Of a stretch of 32,441 bases of DNA, positions 25,194-32,441 are shown piece by piece. The position numbers and the translations under genes are program-made. The stretch is from Dehalococcoidia bacterium (GTDB lineage Bacteria; Chloroflexota; Dehalococcoidia; SHYD01), in contig SHYD01000025.1 of assembly GCA_009692945.1 (NCBI GenBank), positions 1 through 32,441 of the forward strand, read 5' to 3'. The notes beneath the pieces were generated by a model, which was given only the letters and a program-made list of their open reading frames with translations, was not told the DNA's origin and searched no databases. Within the stretch, counting starts at the first letter, position 1; each line of letters opens with the position of its first letter.

Positions 25194-26300
25194 TCAGGCT
25201 TGCTTCAGCCGGCTTCGGACCAGCAGTACGGCGCTTTTCATGGCGCCGGCCACGCCCTGGGGGAGGAACACCACCGAACCCACCAGCATTGCGCCGAACA
25301 CCGCCTGCCAGAGGTCCGGGAAAGCTTCGCTGAAGCCGCTCTTGGCGCTGTTGACCAGGATGGCGCCGATGACCGCGCCCATGAGCGTGCCGCGGCCGCC
25401 CACCGCCACCCACACCACCATCTCGATGGAGGGCACGATGCCCATCATAGCCGGAGAGATGATGCCCACCTGGGCCGTAAACAGGGCCCCCGCCATGCCC
25501 GAAATGCCGGCCGACAGCGCGAACACGAACACCTTGAGCTGCACCGGGTCGTAGCCGAAGAAGCGGACCCGGTTCTCGTCGTCCCGCAGCGCCACCAGCA
25601 GGGTGCCAAAGCGGGAGGTGACGGTCCACCGGCACAGCAGGTATGCCATCACGAACACGACGATGGTGGCGTAGTACAACCCCATCCGCGTTTCATCAAG
25701 GATCAGCGGAAACCCGAAGATGGTCTGAAAATTCGTGATGCCATTGGTCCCGCCGGTGAACGGCTGGGCTCCGATGAAGAGGATGCTCACGATGAGGGAG
25801 AGCGCCTGGGTGATCAGTGAGAAGTACACCCCCGTGATGCGGCTGCGCACCACCAGGTAACAGAGCCCGCCCGCCAACGCCGCGGGGATGATGGCGGCCA
25901 TCGGGATGGCAAACCAGGGGTGGGCGAAGGGCTCCCAAAACACCGGCAGCGTGCTCAGACCACTCCACGACATGAAGTCCGGCAGGCTGCCCTGGGACGA
26001 CTCCTGTTTGAGGTACATCGCCATCGCGTAGCCGCCCAGGCCGAAGAACACACCATGCCCCAGACTGAGCATCCCGGCGTAACCCCAAACGAGGTCGATG
26101 GCCAGTGCCACAATAGCAAAGGTGAGGAACTTGGCCAGCAGCGACATGCGGAATTCGGACAGGAACGCAGGCGCCACGACCAGAATGGCCACCACGACGG
26201 CTAAGGGCGCCCACCGGGTGATCGGGCCGATCCAGCCGATCCCACTGCTGGGATTCTGGGCCGGCGGCGCCTCGATCGCGATGGAGCGTGCTACTTTCAT
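25194..26300 (-). CDS. urtC: Urea ABC transporter permease UrtC
   Basis: This is a membrane permease of the urea importer, 368 residues, with an N-terminal hydrophilic leader of about 30 residues and around nine hydrophobic helices. Family stretches include DLVWGYAGMLSLGHGVFFGL, RSRITGVYFSLITQALSLI, TGGTNGITNF and GGRGTLMGAVIGA. The ATG at 26300-26298 has AAGGA upstream and lies 24 bases after urtB. The gap to urtD is 43 bases. Length and motifs match UrtC rather than LivM. Confidence 0.93.
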   Translation of the reverse strand: MKVARSIAIEAPPAQNPSSGIGWIGPITRWAPLAVVVAILVVAPAFLSEFRMSLLAKFLTFAIVALAIDLVWGYAGMLSLGHGVFFGLGGYAMAMYLKQESSQGSLPDFMSWSGLSTLPVFWEPFAHPWFAIPMAAIIPAALAGGLCYLVVRSRITGVYFSLITQALSLIVSILFIGAQPFTGGTNGITNFQTIFGFPLILDETRMGLYYATIVVFVMAYLLCRWTVTSRFGTLLVALRDDENRVRFFGYDPVQLKVFVFALSAGISGMAGALFTAQVGIISPAMMGIVPSIEMVVWVAVGGRGTLMGAVIGAILVNSAKSGFSEAFPDLWQAVFGAMLVGSVVFLPQGVAGAMKSAVLLVRSRLKQA

Positions 26301-26324
26301 CGTGAGTCCTTGAGGGAGGATCGG

Positions 26325-27230
26325 TTATCGGGTACGCAGTGCCAGCAGGCCCGAGGGCTTCCATTGCAGGAACAGAATGACCATGACGAACACCATCACC
26401 TTGCCCACCACGGCGGTGCTGCCGAGTTCGAAGGCCACGTTGAGCGAACCGATGCCCAGCGCCGCGATGACGGTGCCGAGGAGCTGTCCCACCCCGCCGA
26501 AGATGACCACCATGAATGCGTCCACGATGTAATAAGTGCCCAGGGCGGGACCGATGGGTCCGATGAGTGCCACCGCGCATCCGGCGACCCCGGCTAATCC
26601 CGATCCCAGGGCGAATGTCAGACTGTCCACCTGCCGGGTCGCCACGCCGAGGGACGAGGCCATATCCCGGTTCTGCATCACCGCCCGCAGCCGCCGTCCC
26701 GCCGCGGTTCGGTAGAGGAAGAACGTGATCGCCGCGATGCACACCGTCACGAGGGCAACGATGAACATCCGCTTGGCGGGCAGGGTCACATCATCGGAAA
26801 TGACCAGGCCGCCCGTCAACCAACTGGGCGTCACCACCTGGACGTTGGGCGCTCCAAAAATGAAGCGGGCCAACTGCTGCAACATGAGGCCCACGCCCCA
26901 GGTGGCAAGAAGGGTATCCAGTGCCCGCTCGTAGAGGTGCCGGATCAGCAGCCGCTCCAGAACCATTCCGCCGGCTCCGGCCACCAAGAACGCCACCGGA
27001 AGGGCCAGCAGGAACATCAGATCGTTCTGGGTTTCAACACCGTTCACCATTGCGGGCGCCGCGAGGTTCTGGATGGCGTAGGCGGTGTAGGCGCCGATCA
27101 TGATGAACTCGCCGTGGGCCATATTGATGACCCCCATCAGCCCGAAGGAGAAGGCCAACCCCAACGCAATGAGGAGCAGGATCGAGCTGACGCTTATCGC
27201 GTTGAAGGCCTGGAGGACGGCAAACTCCAT
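26325..27230 (-). CDS. urtB: Urea ABC transporter permease UrtB
   Basis: This is the LivH-like permease of the urea importer. The 301-residue product has multiple membrane helices and the motifs [19 protein letters not shown] at about 30-48, [16 protein letters not shown] (about 104-119), [14 protein letters not shown] and [20 protein letters not shown] in order, as in UrtB. It lacks the long periplasmic extension that some UrtB proteins carry. The ATG at 27230-27228 lies 99 bases after urtA, across a 13-bp hairpin. Confidence 0.93.
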   Translation of the reverse strand: MEFAVLQAFNAISVSSILLLIALGLAFSFGLMGVINMAHGEFIMIGAYTAYAIQNLAAPAMVNGVETQNDLMFLLALPVAFLVAGAGGMVLERLLIRHLYERALDTLLATWGVGLMLQQLARFIFGAPNVQVVTPSWLTGGLVISDDVTLPAKRMFIVALVTVCIAAITFFLYRTAAGRRLRAVMQNRDMASSLGVATRQVDSLTFALGSGLAGVAGCAVALIGPIGPALGTYYIVDAFMVVIFGGVGQLLGTVIAALGIGSLNVAFELGSTAVVGKVMVFVMVILFLQWKPSGLLALRTR

Positions 27231-27272
27231 GTGGTCGGGTCCCTTCCGAGTTTTGTAACACGATGGGGTATA

Positions 27273-27311
27273 GCGTAGCGGGCCGCCACTCCGGGCGACG
27301 GCCCGCTACGC
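27273..27311 (-). other. Intergenic hairpin between urtA and urtB
   Basis: Perfect 13-base arms (27273-27285 and 27299-27311, plus-strand GCGTAGCGGGCCG and its complement) surround a 13-base loop. No T-run follows. It lies 19 bases after the urtA stop and may protect or partly terminate the urtA mRNA, raising binding protein over permease levels. Confidence 0.65.
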
Positions 27312-27329
27312 GGTGTCATTCTGTCCCGG

Positions 27330-28553
27330 TTAGGGCTTGAGGCTCTTGGCCCAGGGGTAGTTTTTGCCCTCCAGGTAGGGGTCCGGCTTCACCGGCTTCG
27401 GTGACGCCGATATCTCGTCGATCAGGCCATCGGCCCGCACCCTGCCCATGCGTACGGTCTTGTAGATGTGCTGGTTATCGCCGTCGACCGTCACCATGCC
27501 GCCGGGTGCGGCGAACTCGATGCCCTTGGCGGCGGCCCGCACCTTCTCCACGTCGGTGCTGCCCGCCTTCTCCACCGCCTTGGCCCAGAGGTAGACGCCG
27601 AGGTAGCCGGCCTCGATGGGGTCGTCGGTCACCCGGTTCTGGCCGTATTTGGCCTTGTAGGCGGCGACGAACTTCTTGTTCTCCGGGGTGTCGGTGGTCT
27701 GGTAGTAGTTCCACGCCACCAGGTGGCCCACCAGGTTTTCGGGGCCGATGCCGCGAGTCTCCTCCTCGGCAATGCTGACCGACATGGTCTGGATCTTATC
27801 CGGGGTGTTGCCGGCACTCTTGAGCTGCTTGAAGAAGGCCACGTTGGAGTCGCCGTTCAAGGTGTTGAACACCACATCGGGCTTGGCCGCCAGGATTTTA
27901 GAAACCACAGTGGTGTAGTCAGTATGGCCCAGCGGGGTGTATTCCTCGCCCACCAACTGGCCGCCCTGCGCCTCCAACTGCAGCTTGATGATCTTGTTCG
28001 AGGTCCGGGGGAACACATAGTCGGACCCGAGCAGGTACATTTTTTTCTTGCCCTGGGCCAGCAGGTATTCCACGGCGGGGACGATCTGCTGGTTGGTGGT
28101 GGCGCCGGTGTAGAAGATGTTGGGGGATTTCTCCAACCCTTCGTACTGCACCGGGTAGAACAGCAGGCTCTTCAGGCTCTCGAACACCGGCAGCACGGCC
28201 TTGCGGCTGGCGCTGGTCCAGCAGCCGAACACCACGGCCACCTGGTCTTTCTGGATCAGTTTCTTCGCCTTCTCGGCGAAGGTCGGCCAGTCCGACGCGC
28301 CGTCCTCGATGACCGGCTCGATCTTCTTTCCAAGCACGCCACCCTTGGCGTTGATCTCCTCGATGGCCAGCAACGTGGCGTCCCGCACCGACGTTTCGCT
28401 GATGGCCATGGTCCCCGACAGCGAGTGCAGGACGCCGACCTTGATAGTAGACCCACTCCCGCCGCCGGTCCCCGCCGCCGGAGCGCAGCCCGCCACCAGA
28501 GCCAAGCTCAGTGCGGGCCCGGCGATGAATCTGAACACGTGTGAAGCCTTCAA
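27330..28553 (-). CDS. urtA: Urea ABC transporter substrate-binding lipoprotein UrtA
   Basis: UrtA captures urea (and related short amides) outside the membrane. The 407-residue product has a lipoprotein signal ending LVAGC (Cys23), then a Gly/Ser linker. The binding fold begins [17 protein letters not shown] and continues with [36 protein letters not shown] and [12 protein letters not shown], blocks that separate UrtA from amino acid receptors. The start is TTG at 28553-28551, preceded by AGGAGG with a 7-base spacer; a GTG five codons later is less likely. It heads urtABCDE-ureABCFGD. Confidence 0.94.
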   Translation of the reverse strand: MKASHVFRFIAGPALSLALVAGCAPAAGTGGGSGSTIKVGVLHSLSGTMAISETSVRDATLLAIEEINAKGGVLGKKIEPVIEDGASDWPTFAEKAKKLIQKDQVAVVFGCWTSASRKAVLPVFESLKSLLFYPVQYEGLEKSPNIFYTGATTNQQIVPAVEYLLAQGKKKMYLLGSDYVFPRTSNKIIKLQLEAQGGQLVGEEYTPLGHTDYTTVVSKILAAKPDVVFNTLNGDSNVAFFKQLKSAGNTPDKIQTMSVSIAEEETRGIGPENLVGHLVAWNYYQTTDTPENKKFVAAYKAKYGQNRVTDDPIEAGYLGVYLWAKAVEKAGSTDVEKVRAAAKGIEFAAPGGMVTVDGDNQHIYKTVRMGRVRADGLIDEISASPKPVKPDPYLEGKNYPWAKSLKP

Positions 28554-28700
28554 CCGTTTCCCTCCTTGTGACTAAACCCTTAAACCGATGAGCCAGCGTG
28601 CCTGCCAGACAAGTCGGAGTTTAGGGTGTGCACGTTTCGCCGTTATTACACATTCATTACGACCATGTTACTAAGTTGTGACACGAGGGAGCGATCAATA
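28554..28700 (-). other. 5' region of the urt-ure operon
   Basis: This should hold the operon promoter. An AT-rich patch with TAATAA lies at about 28650-28655 on the minus strand, but no good -35 partner was found. No riboswitch or operator was recognised. Confidence 0.4.
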
Positions 28701-28732
28701 AGTGGGGGCCGGCACTTGCGCCGGCCCCCACT
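28701..28732 (-). terminator. 13-bp GC-rich hairpin after the amidohydrolase gene
   Basis: Perfect arms AGTGGGGGCCGGC (28701-28713) and its complement (28720-28732) enclose a 6-base loop, 22 bases after the stop at 28755. On the minus strand it is followed by TATTGATC, not a real T-run. It likely separates this operon from urt. Confidence 0.6.
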
Positions 28733-28754
28733 CTCTGACTCGAAGCAGGTTGGG

Positions 28755-29873
28755 TCAGATGCCGAGCATGCGCCCGATATTGCCGCCGAGGATCAGTTCT
28801 TTGTCCTGGTTGTTGAGGCCCTGGCGGTCCATGACGGAGGACGCGGTGTTTTCATAAGCCAGGTATTCGGGGTGGGGGAAGTCCGTCCCGAAGAAGAACG
28901 ATTCGCTGCCGAGGGTCGCGACCAACGCTTCCATGTGCTCCACCGGCTCGATGGCGGTGAGCATGCGGGTCCGGATCAATTCGTCAGGCGGGGTGGTGTT
29001 GCGGGAGCACTGGGGCTCGATGAACGAGGAGCGCTCACAGCCCAGCCGGGCGTAGGGCAACCACGACGCGCCGGCCTCGAAGAAGGCGAATTTGAGGTTG
29101 GGGAACTCGTCCATCACCCCGCCCAAAGTGAGCGCGGCCACCGCCAGGGTGTATTCGAGCCCGAAGCCCAGGTAGGTGCCGATGTGCAGCCGGCGCATCC
29201 GCTCCATCCCGACCATGTGGTACAGCGGCTGATGGTCGATGGTGGTGCGGCCGGTGCAGCCCTGAGGAATGTGGTGTACGAACAACGGGAGTTTTAGGTC
29301 GTTGACCGCTTCCCAGAAGGGGTACAACTCGATGGTGTCGAGACTCTTGCCGATCCAGTTGGCGGGCATAAACACGGCGTTGAGCCCTAGCTTGGCGCCC
29401 CGTTTGACCTCGGCGACGGTCTCGTCGATATCGTCCCAGGGGACCGTGATGATGCCGACGAAGTTCGCCGGGTAGTCCTTCTGGGCCTTGGCGGACTCGT
29501 CGTTGAACAGCTTGCACAACGCCACCCGGATGGGCTTGGCGAGGTCGCCGCCGGTGGGCGAAGCGCCGTAGAGGTTGCCGAATATGCGGTCGGGCAGCAG
29601 CACTTGGGCGTCGAATCCGGTGCTCGGCAGGAACCGCATGCGTTCCTCCGGGTCCCGATGGGGGTCAGGGGCACTGGTGTCCGGCACGGGCCTGCCTTTG
29701 GCGATGGCGCGGATGCGGTCGCCATCGGTGGCCCGCTCGGTGTCTTTGAGGTACATGTCCATCGCCTCGCGGACCATGCCCCGCGGCAGCAGGTCTTTGA
29801 AGTTGTGGAGGTCGATACGCGGGAAGAAATGCGTATCGACGTCGACTTTCTTGGTGGCAACCAGCGTGGTCAT
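28755..29873 (-). CDS. Amidohydrolase_2 family metalloenzyme beside solute-binding proteins
   Basis: A second TIM-barrel amidohydrolase_2 protein, 372 residues, cytoplasmic. Candidate metal and active-site residues are Asp13/His15 in VDVDTHFFP, His200 in LFVHHIPQG, Glu266 in AFFEAGASW and Asp331 in GTDFPHPEY. It is only distantly similar to the copy at 13365-14435: the same motifs are present but the spacing differs. The ATG at 29873-29871 has a strong GAGGAG upstream. It follows the binding-protein genes by 87 bases, suggesting that their ligand or a derivative is its substrate. Relatives include decarboxylases and hydrolases of cyclic or aromatic acids; the actual substrate is unknown. Confidence 0.82.
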   Translation of the reverse strand: MTTLVATKKVDVDTHFFPRIDLHNFKDLLPRGMVREAMDMYLKDTERATDGDRIRAIAKGRPVPDTSAPDPHRDPEERMRFLPSTGFDAQVLLPDRIFGNLYGASPTGGDLAKPIRVALCKLFNDESAKAQKDYPANFVGIITVPWDDIDETVAEVKRGAKLGLNAVFMPANWIGKSLDTIELYPFWEAVNDLKLPLFVHHIPQGCTGRTTIDHQPLYHMVGMERMRRLHIGTYLGFGLEYTLAVAALTLGGVMDEFPNLKFAFFEAGASWLPYARLGCERSSFIEPQCSRNTTPPDELIRTRMLTAIEPVEHMEALVATLGSESFFFGTDFPHPEYLAYENTASSVMDRQGLNNQDKELILGGNIGRMLGI

Positions 29874-29960
29874 CGGGTTCTCCTCGTAAAGGTATGCGAC
29901 ATTGCTGGGCTGGGTTCAGCCGCGAATAGCATAGCCCAACCCCGTTACCGAGGCCACTGG

Positions 29961-31142
29961 TTAGATGATAATTTTCTTGAAGTACTCGGAAACCTCCAGC
30001 GGCTTGTCCATCATCTTCTCGCTGTCCATGATGACGGGATGGTTGACCGCGGGGTCGACCCAGGAGAGTTTATCCACCACGGGAGCGTCGTTGCGGCGGC
30101 TGTTGAGCAGCGTATTGTTGGCCCACGACGTTGCCCCCTGCTTCAGGAGGAACCAGTTGGCGAAGAGCTTGGCTGCGTTGGGGTGGGGCGCCTTGCTGAT
30201 GAACTCCAGCGGCCGCATCAGGGGGGCCGCCGAGTCGATGGCGAGGGCCTTCACGTTTTTGCCCAACCCCTGATCAAGGAACGGCTGTAGTTCCGCGTTG
30301 GTTGCGCCGAAGGCCATGGCGTACTTCCCGCGCACCAGCGACTCGGTGATCAGACGGGTGTCACGGCTTAACGCCGGCTCCTGATCGACCCAGATCTGCT
30401 TCAGTATGTCATTGCCGTATTTCAACGAAATGACGGTGGCGGGGATCCATCCCCCGCCATGGGTGCGGGGATCGGCGGACGTGATCTTTCCCTTCCACTT
30501 AGGATCCGTCAGGTCTTTGGCGCTCTTGATCTCCCCCTCTTTGACCAGGTCGGTGTTGATCCACAGCAGGCCGACGAGCTGCCAGGAGTAGGCGAACGCC
30601 CATTTCTTATCATTGTCCACCCAGGAGTTCTCGATGCCTCCCGGCCACGCCTTGTCGTTGAGGACATCAGGGTGGATGAGCAGCGGGCGGATGGGTTCGA
30701 GCGCGCCCAGGTCGCGCAAGGTGGCCTTGCTGAAGGCGTAGGGCGCTTGGACTGTGGCCAAGTCCCAGTTGAAGATGCCAGCTTCCCGCTCCTGGAAAAT
30801 CTTGGGAAGAAAGAGGCTGGCCGTGGAGAGCGCGGTGACCTCCACCTTCATGCCGGGGAATTCGGCTTCGAAGTCCTGGCCGATCTTGGTAAAGCCCGGC
30901 CCGGCGCCGGAGAAGAAGACGTTGACCTTCCCCTCTTTCTTCGCCGCCGCAACCAGGGCGTCCCACTCGGCCTTGAACTTTGCATCAGTTTGGGGCGCGG
31001 CCCCGCCACCTTGCGCTGGTGCGCCCGCGGGCGCCAGCGCCGCGGCGGGTGCGCAGGCCGCGGCAACTGCGGCCGTTGCCGCTACTGACAGGAAGGACCG
31101 GCGGTTGACGGGCGGGCTACTGGTCCCATTGTCGATTGGCAT
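29961..31142 (-). CDS. ABC substrate-binding lipoprotein, type II fold (paralogue 2)
   Basis: This 393-residue protein resembles the ferric-iron/spermidine-type extracellular solute-binding family. It has a twin-arginine motif NRRSFLSV (Arg14-15) and a possible lipobox ending at Cys30, then an Ala/Pro/Gly linker. The mature part starts near DAKFKAEWDALVAAAKKEGKV, with VNVFFSGAG, LLWINTDLVKEG, DPKWKGKI and a conserved C-terminal EYFKKII. It is a clear tandem paralogue of the next gene upstream. The ATG at 31142-31140 lies 69 bases after that gene. No permease or ATPase of this system is within the window. The ligand is unknown; a true iron role is not shown. Confidence 0.85.
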   Translation of the reverse strand: MPIDNGTSSPPVNRRSFLSVAATAAVAAACAPAAALAPAGAPAQGGGAAPQTDAKFKAEWDALVAAAKKEGKVNVFFSGAGPGFTKIGQDFEAEFPGMKVEVTALSTASLFLPKIFQEREAGIFNWDLATVQAPYAFSKATLRDLGALEPIRPLLIHPDVLNDKAWPGGIENSWVDNDKKWAFAYSWQLVGLLWINTDLVKEGEIKSAKDLTDPKWKGKITSADPRTHGGGWIPATVISLKYGNDILKQIWVDQEPALSRDTRLITESLVRGKYAMAFGATNAELQPFLDQGLGKNVKALAIDSAAPLMRPLEFISKAPHPNAAKLFANWFLLKQGATSWANNTLLNSRRNDAPVVDKLSWVDPAVNHPVIMDSEKMMDKPLEVSEYFKKIII

Positions 31143-31211
31143 GATGTGTTTTCCTTATGATCCCCAGCTTGGCATCGAGCCCCAGCAACGGCGTGAGCAG
31201 GTTATCCCCGT

Positions 31212-32402
31212 CTAGGGAATGATCTTCTTGAAGTACTCTGCGGTCTCCAACGGCTTGTTCATCATCTCCTCGGTGTCCATCAACAGCGGGTGATTCACCG
31301 CCGGGTCGACCCAGGTGAGCTTGTCCACCACCGGCACATCGTTGCGGCGGCTGTTCAACAGCGCATTGTTCACCCACGACGTCTGTCCGTCTTTGCTCAG
31401 GAACCAGTTGAGGAACAATTTGGCTGCGTTGGGGTTGGGGGCCTTGCTGACATACTGGATGCCGCGCATCAACGGAGCGGCGGAGTCGATGGGAAGACCC
31501 TTCACGTTCTTCCCGAGGCCCTGGTCCAGGAACGGCTGCAAATCAGAGGGGGTGACGCCGAACCCCATTGCATATTTCCCGCGTACCAGTGCCTCGGTGA
31601 TCTGGCGGGTGTCCCGGCTCAACGCGGCTTCCTGGTCCACCCAGATCTTTTTCAGAATGTCGTTGTCGTAGCGGCCGGCGATGATGGTGGCGGGAATGAA
31701 CCCCTGGCCGTGGTTGCGGGGGTCGGCCGACATGATCTTGCCCTTCCACTTGGGATCGGTCAAATCTTTGACGCTCTTGATCTCCCCTTCCTTGACCATG
31801 TCGGTATTGATCCACAGCAGGCCGATGAGCTGCCAGGAGAACGCGAACGCCCACTTCTTGTCGTTGTCCACCCACGACTTGTCGAAGCCGCCCGGCCACG
31901 CTTTGTCGTTCACCACATCAGGATGGATCAACAGCGGGCGAACCGGTTCCAAGGTGCCCAGGTCTCGAAGGGTTCCTTTGGTCAGGGAGAATGGCGCTTG
32001 GACCGCCACCACATCCCAGTTATAGAGTCCGGCCTCCCGCTCCTGAGCGATCTTGGGGAGGAACAGACTGGCAGTGGATATGGCCGTCACCTCGGCTTTG
32101 ATGCCGGGGTAGGCGGCTTCGAAGTCGAGGCCGATCTTGGCGAAAGCGCCGGAGCCGGAGAAGAAGACGTTGACCTTCCCTTCCTTCTTGGCCGCCGCAA
32201 CCAGGGCCTCCCAATCGGCCTTGAATTTTGCGTCCTGCGCGGGCGCCGCCGCAGGGGGTGCGGCGGCGGCGGGCGCCTGCACCGGGGCAGGCGCGGCGGC
32301 GGGTGCGCAGGCAGCGGCCAGCGCGGCGCCTGCGCCTGCCGCGGTCACGGAGAGAAAGGCCCGCCGGTTTACGGCTGGCTGGTTGCGGGGGGTCTCGTTC
32401 AT
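31212..32402 (-). CDS. ABC substrate-binding lipoprotein, type II fold (paralogue 1)
   Basis: A 396-residue protein with twin-arginine NRRAFLSV (Arg13-14), probable lipidated Cys32 in LAAAC and a long Ala/Pro linker. The mature fold is nearly parallel to paralogue 2: AKKEGKVNVFFSG, TASLFLPKI, LIHPDV, KAWPGG, WVDNDKKWAFA, DLTDPKWKGKI and LNSRRND are shared. Differences cluster in the linker and at positions such as DPRNHGQGFIP versus DPRTHGGGWIP, which may tune ligand choice. The ATG at 32402-32400 has AAAGGA upstream. Its promoter and any permease genes would be beyond the right edge. Confidence 0.85.
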   Translation of the reverse strand: MNETPRNQPAVNRRAFLSVTAAGAGAALAAACAPAAAPAPVQAPAAAAPPAAAPAQDAKFKADWEALVAAAKKEGKVNVFFSGSGAFAKIGLDFEAAYPGIKAEVTAISTASLFLPKIAQEREAGLYNWDVVAVQAPFSLTKGTLRDLGTLEPVRPLLIHPDVVNDKAWPGGFDKSWVDNDKKWAFAFSWQLIGLLWINTDMVKEGEIKSVKDLTDPKWKGKIMSADPRNHGQGFIPATIIAGRYDNDILKKIWVDQEAALSRDTRQITEALVRGKYAMGFGVTPSDLQPFLDQGLGKNVKGLPIDSAAPLMRGIQYVSKAPNPNAAKLFLNWFLSKDGQTSWVNNALLNSRRNDVPVVDKLTWVDPAVNHPLLMDTEEMMNKPLETAEYFKKIIP

Positions 32403-32441
32403 GGTTGGTTGTCCTTTCGCTGGATGTGCGGGTTGGGAGTG

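Noticed and set aside
28630..28690. Promoter for urtA around TAATAA
   Set aside because: No acceptable -35 element at proper spacing; kept only as a note on the 5' region.
1..32441. CRISPR array, tRNA, rRNA, transposon or phage genes
   Set aside because: No regularly spaced repeats, cloverleaf sequences, rRNA blocks or transposase/integrase motifs were seen on either strand.

Overview
The window is a GC-rich bacterial chromosomal segment. All 22 or so recognisable intact genes lie on the minus strand, so transcription runs from high to low coordinates. The only plus-strand coding signal is a short adenylosuccinate lyase remnant. Several traits suggest a Chloroflexota-type organism: high GC, Ala/Pro-rich lipoprotein leaders of the 'CAPAAAPA' kind, ABC substrate-binding proteins paired with amidohydrolase_2 family enzymes, ChlID plus CobN chelatase genes, and a palindromic repeat of a type I recall from such genomes. 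This is inference from style; no rRNA or marker gene is present to prove it. No tRNA, rRNA, CRISPR array, transposase or phage gene was seen.

Layout from right (transcriptionally upstream) to left. (A) 32402-28755: two tandem paralogous Tat/lipoprotein solute-binding proteins, then an amidohydrolase. No permease is inside the window. (B) 28553-23554: a complete urea ABC transporter, urtABCDE. (C) 23507-18749: urease ureA-ureB-ureC-ureF-ureG-ureD, directly behind urtE, without ureE. ureB appears to start at CTG. (D) 18748-18296: a gene-poor strip with a plus-strand purB remnant. (E) 18295-16205: hflK-hflC membrane protease regulators, closed by a perfect 22-bp hairpin. (F) 16204-15805: a strip without a recognisable gene, carrying a G10 and a C10 tract. 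(G) 15739-9905: a branched-chain-amino-acid-type ABC transporter operon (binding protein, amidohydrolase, LivH, a fused LivM-LivG, LivF) behind a good sigma-70-type promoter. (H) 9908-1: a cobalamin-riboswitch-controlled cobalt/corrin operon: cbtB, cbtA, cobN (with a fused N-terminal ferredoxin-like domain), chlID-like chelatase, cbiX, cbiC/cobH and a truncated cbiD. These genes are joined by successive 4-base ATGA overlaps.

How the parts work together. Regions B and C form a urea scavenging route: UrtABCDE imports urea and nickel urease hydrolyses it to ammonia and CO2. Regions A and G pair solute uptake with amidohydrolase-fold enzymes, which suggests import and breakdown of small organic compounds of unknown identity. 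Region H imports cobalt (CbtAB), inserts it into the corrin ring (CobN-ChlID, perhaps CbiX) and carries out ring methylation and methyl migration (CbiD, CbiC). It is switched off by cobalamin through an attenuator. The most notable points are the ferredoxin-CobN fusion beside two chelatase systems, the Tyr in place of the catalytic His of CbiC, the CTG start of ureB, the insertion in UrtD, and the UreG His tail in a cluster lacking UreE.
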